This document shows, one piece after another, positions 61,748 through 64,000 of a DNA stretch of 64,000 bases. The notes under the pieces were generated by a model, which saw nothing but the letters and a program-made list of their open reading frames with translations, was not told the DNA's origin and did not search any database. A program made the translations under genes and the position numbers. Each line of letters begins with the position of its first letter. The stretch's first letter is position 1. Source of the DNA: an uncultured Ellagibacter sp. (GTDB lineage Bacteria; Actinomycetota; Coriobacteriia; Coriobacteriales; Eggerthellaceae); NCBI GenBank assembly GCA_934663775.1, contig CAKUKU010000002.1, positions 124,001 to 188,000 on the forward strand. Direction: 5' to 3'.

Positions 61748-61783
61748 AGCGAAGGCGCCCAGCTCAAGCTGGGCGCCTTCGCT
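61748..61783. terminator. perfect palindromic terminator
   Basis: AGCGAAGGCGCCCAGCT and AGCTGGGCGCCTTCGCT form a perfect 17-bp stem with a 2-base centre. It sits between the plus-strand cupin and the convergent regulator gene and can act on both strands. Confidence 0.88.
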
Positions 61784-61797
61784 CTTCTTGCAAAAAA

Positions 61798-62493
61798 TCA
61801 ACATATCGCCTCTTGGGCCATATAATGCAGACAGTCAGCCATAACACGATGTTTGACCATCGGCAAGTCGAGAGATAGATCGAATCGGCTTTCGAACTTT
61901 CTAACGTGGTAAAGAACGGTGTTTCTATGCATGTCCATCTCTTCGGCTGTTTTGGTAGCGTTGCCATCGTTGCAGATGTATCTCCAAAGAAGACCCAGAA
62001 CCGTTCTTCTCAGCGCATTGTCGTCGCCTGCGAATCTCCCCAGAAGGTTATTCTCGAAAGAGAAGCTGAGCAATTCTTCGTCGATGCCCTTCTCGTACAC
62101 CATTAAGAACAGCGCGTGGTCGAATGGAAAGCACGGCCATGCATTCTTGGTAAAAGCGGTGTACCCTGCCGGGTAGGCTTGCTTCATCGCCCCTTTATGT
62201 TTGATGGCTTCGCCGCATTGTATATAGGCCCATTTGATGTCTTTTATGTCGTCAAACACCTGGGAAACACCGGCCTCTAACGAGCATTCGCCGTAAACAC
62301 ATTCGTCGTATTGCTGGACGATGCCAGTTAGAGACGACTCGCGCGGAAACTCTTTGCTACCGTAGAAAAGAACGAGGAGATTGCTTTTGTAAACGAACGC
62401 ATGGTTTCTCCCCTTATTCAAGCCATCGACAGCAAACCGAAGACGGTCCATGAACGACTTGCTCACATCGTTTTTCAAGGGAATTGCCATCAA
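61798..62493 (-). CDS. PucR-like regulator, C-terminal part (frame-split)
   Basis: 231 residues from ATG 62493. The C-terminus holds the PucR-type helix-turn-helix: DGNATKTAEEMDMHRNTVLY, then HVRKFESRF. The region before it is the helical/GGDEF-like linker common to such regulators. Coding sense continues upstream of 62493 in the same frame (KQGTSIEEQLEQSGIPIGAL, then YRL) and meets the frame of 62529-63473 at about 62550-62565. It is thus the second half of one gene of about 550 residues. A separate start at 62493 has no good ribosome-binding site. Confidence 0.8.
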   Translation of the reverse strand: MMAIPLKNDVSKSFMDRLRFAVDGLNKGRNHAFVYKSNLLVLFYGSKEFPRESSLTGIVQQYDECVYGECSLEAGVSQVFDDIKDIKWAYIQCGEAIKHKGAMKQAYPAGYTAFTKNAWPCFPFDHALFLMVYEKGIDEELLSFSFENNLLGRFAGDDNALRRTVLGLLWRYICNDGNATKTAEEMDMHRNTVLYHVRKFESRFDLSLDLPMVKHRVMADCLHYMAQEAIC

Positions 62494-62528
62494 TCGATAC
62501 AGCGCGCCTATCGGAATGCCGCTTTGTT

Positions 62529-63473
62529 CTAGCTGCTCTTCGATGCTTGTGCCCTGCTTCGACGCTCTCCCTCAATGACGCTTATCAAGATTTTATGGCA
62601 GGCAGACTTCACTGGCAGTTTTTTGTTCCAAAAGCGCTCGGCAGTGAACCGAACACGGGAGACGAACTTCATGAACCGATCCTCGAGGCAAGCTAAATTG
62701 GCATTCGGGGAATCAACCATCGTCACATGGAACGTGTACTCCCCGTTGATGAAAAGCGGGCAGTGTACGGATACCGACTCGTTCCACTCTGTTGGCGGGC
62801 AGTAGAAAACCTCCCTTTTGATTTTGCTCTTCAGCACAAGGGCTTTCAACCGTTCGGCCTCTTGATTGCAATATGATCCTGTTTGAACCAACTCCTTGTA
62901 GGCAGACGATGGAGGCTCTATTGAATGCGAGCAAGCGATTAGATTGAATCCTGTATCGGTAATGCACAGAAACGCACCTCTGAAGGCCATCTCTCCCGCT
63001 TCGATGAGCGACTCAAGGCGCGACTCCCTAAACACAAGGTAGTCCAGCTTCGTTTCCCATATCATATTCTTCTGGAAAAGAGTGAGAACCTCGCGCTCGA
63101 CACTCGCTTTGTCTTCAGCTTCGACGAAGGCGCATTTCGATTTCCCATCCCCGCTTCGAGTCCTCTCGACCTTCTTTGCCACCACAAGGAAAAAACCATA
63201 TGGGCAATTTGAAATCGCGTTGGGCAATTCCAGAGCATCGCAAACCGTCAATACTTTGCTCGAATCGATCATTGACTCCGCGGACGACTCAGACGGATAT
63301 ACTGTAACCCAGTTGAAGCGACGCGTTACGCTAAGCCCATCACGAGCTATCGTCATGCCTCGTTCCTCAAGCCACCACATTATTTCCGTGATTGACACTT
63401 CTGGAAATGACTTGAATTCTGCTTTATCCAACAACGCGCCTTTATTAAAGTCGCCATTTGGTAAATTGCGCAT
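62529..63473 (-). CDS. PucR-like regulator, N-terminal part (frame-split)
   Basis: 314 residues from ATG 63473 (GGGGGAAGTC upstream). No named sensory domain is certain; the stretch FLCITDTGFNLIACSHSIEP, then CPLFINGEYTFHVTMVDSP, looks like a PAS/GAF-type ligand domain. Coding quality ends at CHKILISVIEGE, after which the frame runs into a stop within 12 codons. The true continuation is in the frame of the gene at 61798-62493. A one-base indel in GAGGGAGAG at about 62560 explains this. The intact protein would be a transcriptional regulator of the adjacent catabolic cluster. Confidence 0.75.
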   Translation of the reverse strand: MRNLPNGDFNKGALLDKAEFKSFPEVSITEIMWWLEERGMTIARDGLSVTRRFNWVTVYPSESSAESMIDSSKVLTVCDALELPNAISNCPYGFFLVVAKKVERTRSGDGKSKCAFVEAEDKASVEREVLTLFQKNMIWETKLDYLVFRESRLESLIEAGEMAFRGAFLCITDTGFNLIACSHSIEPPSSAYKELVQTGSYCNQEAERLKALVLKSKIKREVFYCPPTEWNESVSVHCPLFINGEYTFHVTMVDSPNANLACLEDRFMKFVSRVRFTAERFWNKKLPVKSACHKILISVIEGERRSRAQASKSS

Positions 63474-63641
63474 GACTTCCCCCGTTTATTGATAGCGTTA
63501 AACGCCATTCTTTATTTTACCTCTATTATTTCACCTCATTAGCTGTCAAATCACACACATCCTTTGAGCAACCTCTTTATAATCAGCTGCAGGCGCTACC
63601 TCCATTTCACTTAGGGGGACATACCGAAGGAGTCGATAATC

Positions 63642-63959
63642 ATGGCCGAAAATAAAATCCCGGCGTTGACACCCGAGCAGCGCGCCGCCGCCCTTGAAAA
63701 GGCGAGACAGTCGCGCACTATCCGCAAGGAAGCCAAGGAGAAGCTTGCCGCAGGGAAGATCGCTCTTTCGGACGTGCTCGAGAGCGAAGACGAAGCCGTC
63801 CGACGCATGCGAGCGATTGACCTCATCCAAGCGATGCCTGGATACGGCAAGGCGAAGGCAGCCAAGGTCATGGAAGAATGCGGCATTGCCGAAAGTCGAC
63901 GGGTCGGGGGCCTTGGGGAGCGCCAGAAGGAAAAACTCCTCGAATTATTTTCGGAATAA
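63642..63959 (+). CDS. mihF: actinobacterial integration host factor
   Basis: 105 residues with the sequence pattern of the mycobacterial IHF family: an N-terminal helix PEQRAAALEKARQSRTIRKE, AIDLIQAMPGYGKAKAAKVM (a helix-two-turn-helix that binds DNA) and the C-terminal GGLGERQKEKLLELF. It is a nucleoid-associated, essential protein in actinobacteria and supports the phylum assignment. GAAGGAGTCGATAATC precedes ATG 63642. It lies outside the catabolic island on the opposite strand. Confidence 0.96.
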   Translation: MAENKIPALTPEQRAAALEKARQSRTIRKEAKEKLAAGKIALSDVLESEDEAVRRMRAIDLIQAMPGYGKAKAAKVMEECGIAESRRVGGLGERQKEKLLELFSE

Positions 63960-64000
63960 AGCTGGCCGCTTAAGCGTCGGCGAGGCGCTAGCTCGTATTG

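Noticed and set aside
1..64000. CRISPR array, rRNA genes, replication origin, complete insertion sequence
   Set aside because: No regularly spaced repeats, no rRNA-like conserved blocks, no DnaA-box cluster and no complete transposase were seen.

Overview
The window is high-GC DNA from an anaerobic gut-type actinobacterium, most likely an Eggerthellaceae member (class Coriobacteriia). The pointers are a C-terminal actinobacterial integration host factor gene (63642-63959), two regulators that join a many-helix membrane half to a LuxR helix-turn-helix, a cytoplasmic molybdopterin oxidoreductase with an adjacent dicluster ferredoxin, repeated MFS carriers beside single catabolic enzymes, and a HisZ-HisG fusion. 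No rRNA and no intact tRNA gene is visible, so the taxonomy is inference.

Layout. 1-6465: end of a phosphohexomutase, a DUF4143 ATPase, an Na+/alanine-type symporter, a decayed small gene, and an activator plus single-subunit dehydratase pair of the YjiL/YjiM (double-cubane cluster) type. 6939-14454: a histidine operon hisZG-hisD-hisC-hisB-hisH-hisA-hisF-hisI. Its HisZ and HisG are one polypeptide, HisH carries an in-frame insertion built on a 29-bp palindrome, and HisE is absent. 14645-18803: uppP, a small hypothetical, a repeat-rich gap with a tRNA-Ala-like fragment and inverted repeats, a radical SAM protein, and a translationally coupled chorismate mutase / DAHP synthase pair. 18.9-19.1 kb holds an integrase relic.

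19141-32392: accessory catabolism. Two paralogous MFS carriers flank a YtcJ-type amidohydrolase. A frameshifted membrane LuxR regulator, a TetR regulator divergent from a nitrilase-family hydrolase, a small membrane protein, a third MFS carrier, a Tat lipoprotein esterase and a second membrane LuxR regulator follow.

33059-45963: defence and mobile DNA. An AT-richer island holds AIPR, DUF4928 and a C5-cytosine methyltransferase. Then come small proteins of unknown function, an SLH protein separated from an MBL-fold domain by one in-frame TGA, and a Type III-like adenine methyltransferase with a companion gene. The last two are both broken inside G/C homopolymers.

46717-63473: a second catabolic island. 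It holds an SDR, a URO-D relic, MmgE/PrpD, a DcuC-type carrier, three tiny zinc-ribbon proteins, the ferredoxin and molybdopterin enzyme, two MFS carriers, three related cupins, an old-yellow-enzyme/FAD fusion and a frameshifted PucR-like regulator. The gene content fits uptake and reductive breakdown of a small aromatic or carboxylic compound. The substrate cannot be read from the sequence.

Caution: at least eight single-base frame breaks, many of them in homopolymers, occur across the window. Some may be residual sequencing errors, so every phase-variation or pseudogene statement depends on checking reads.
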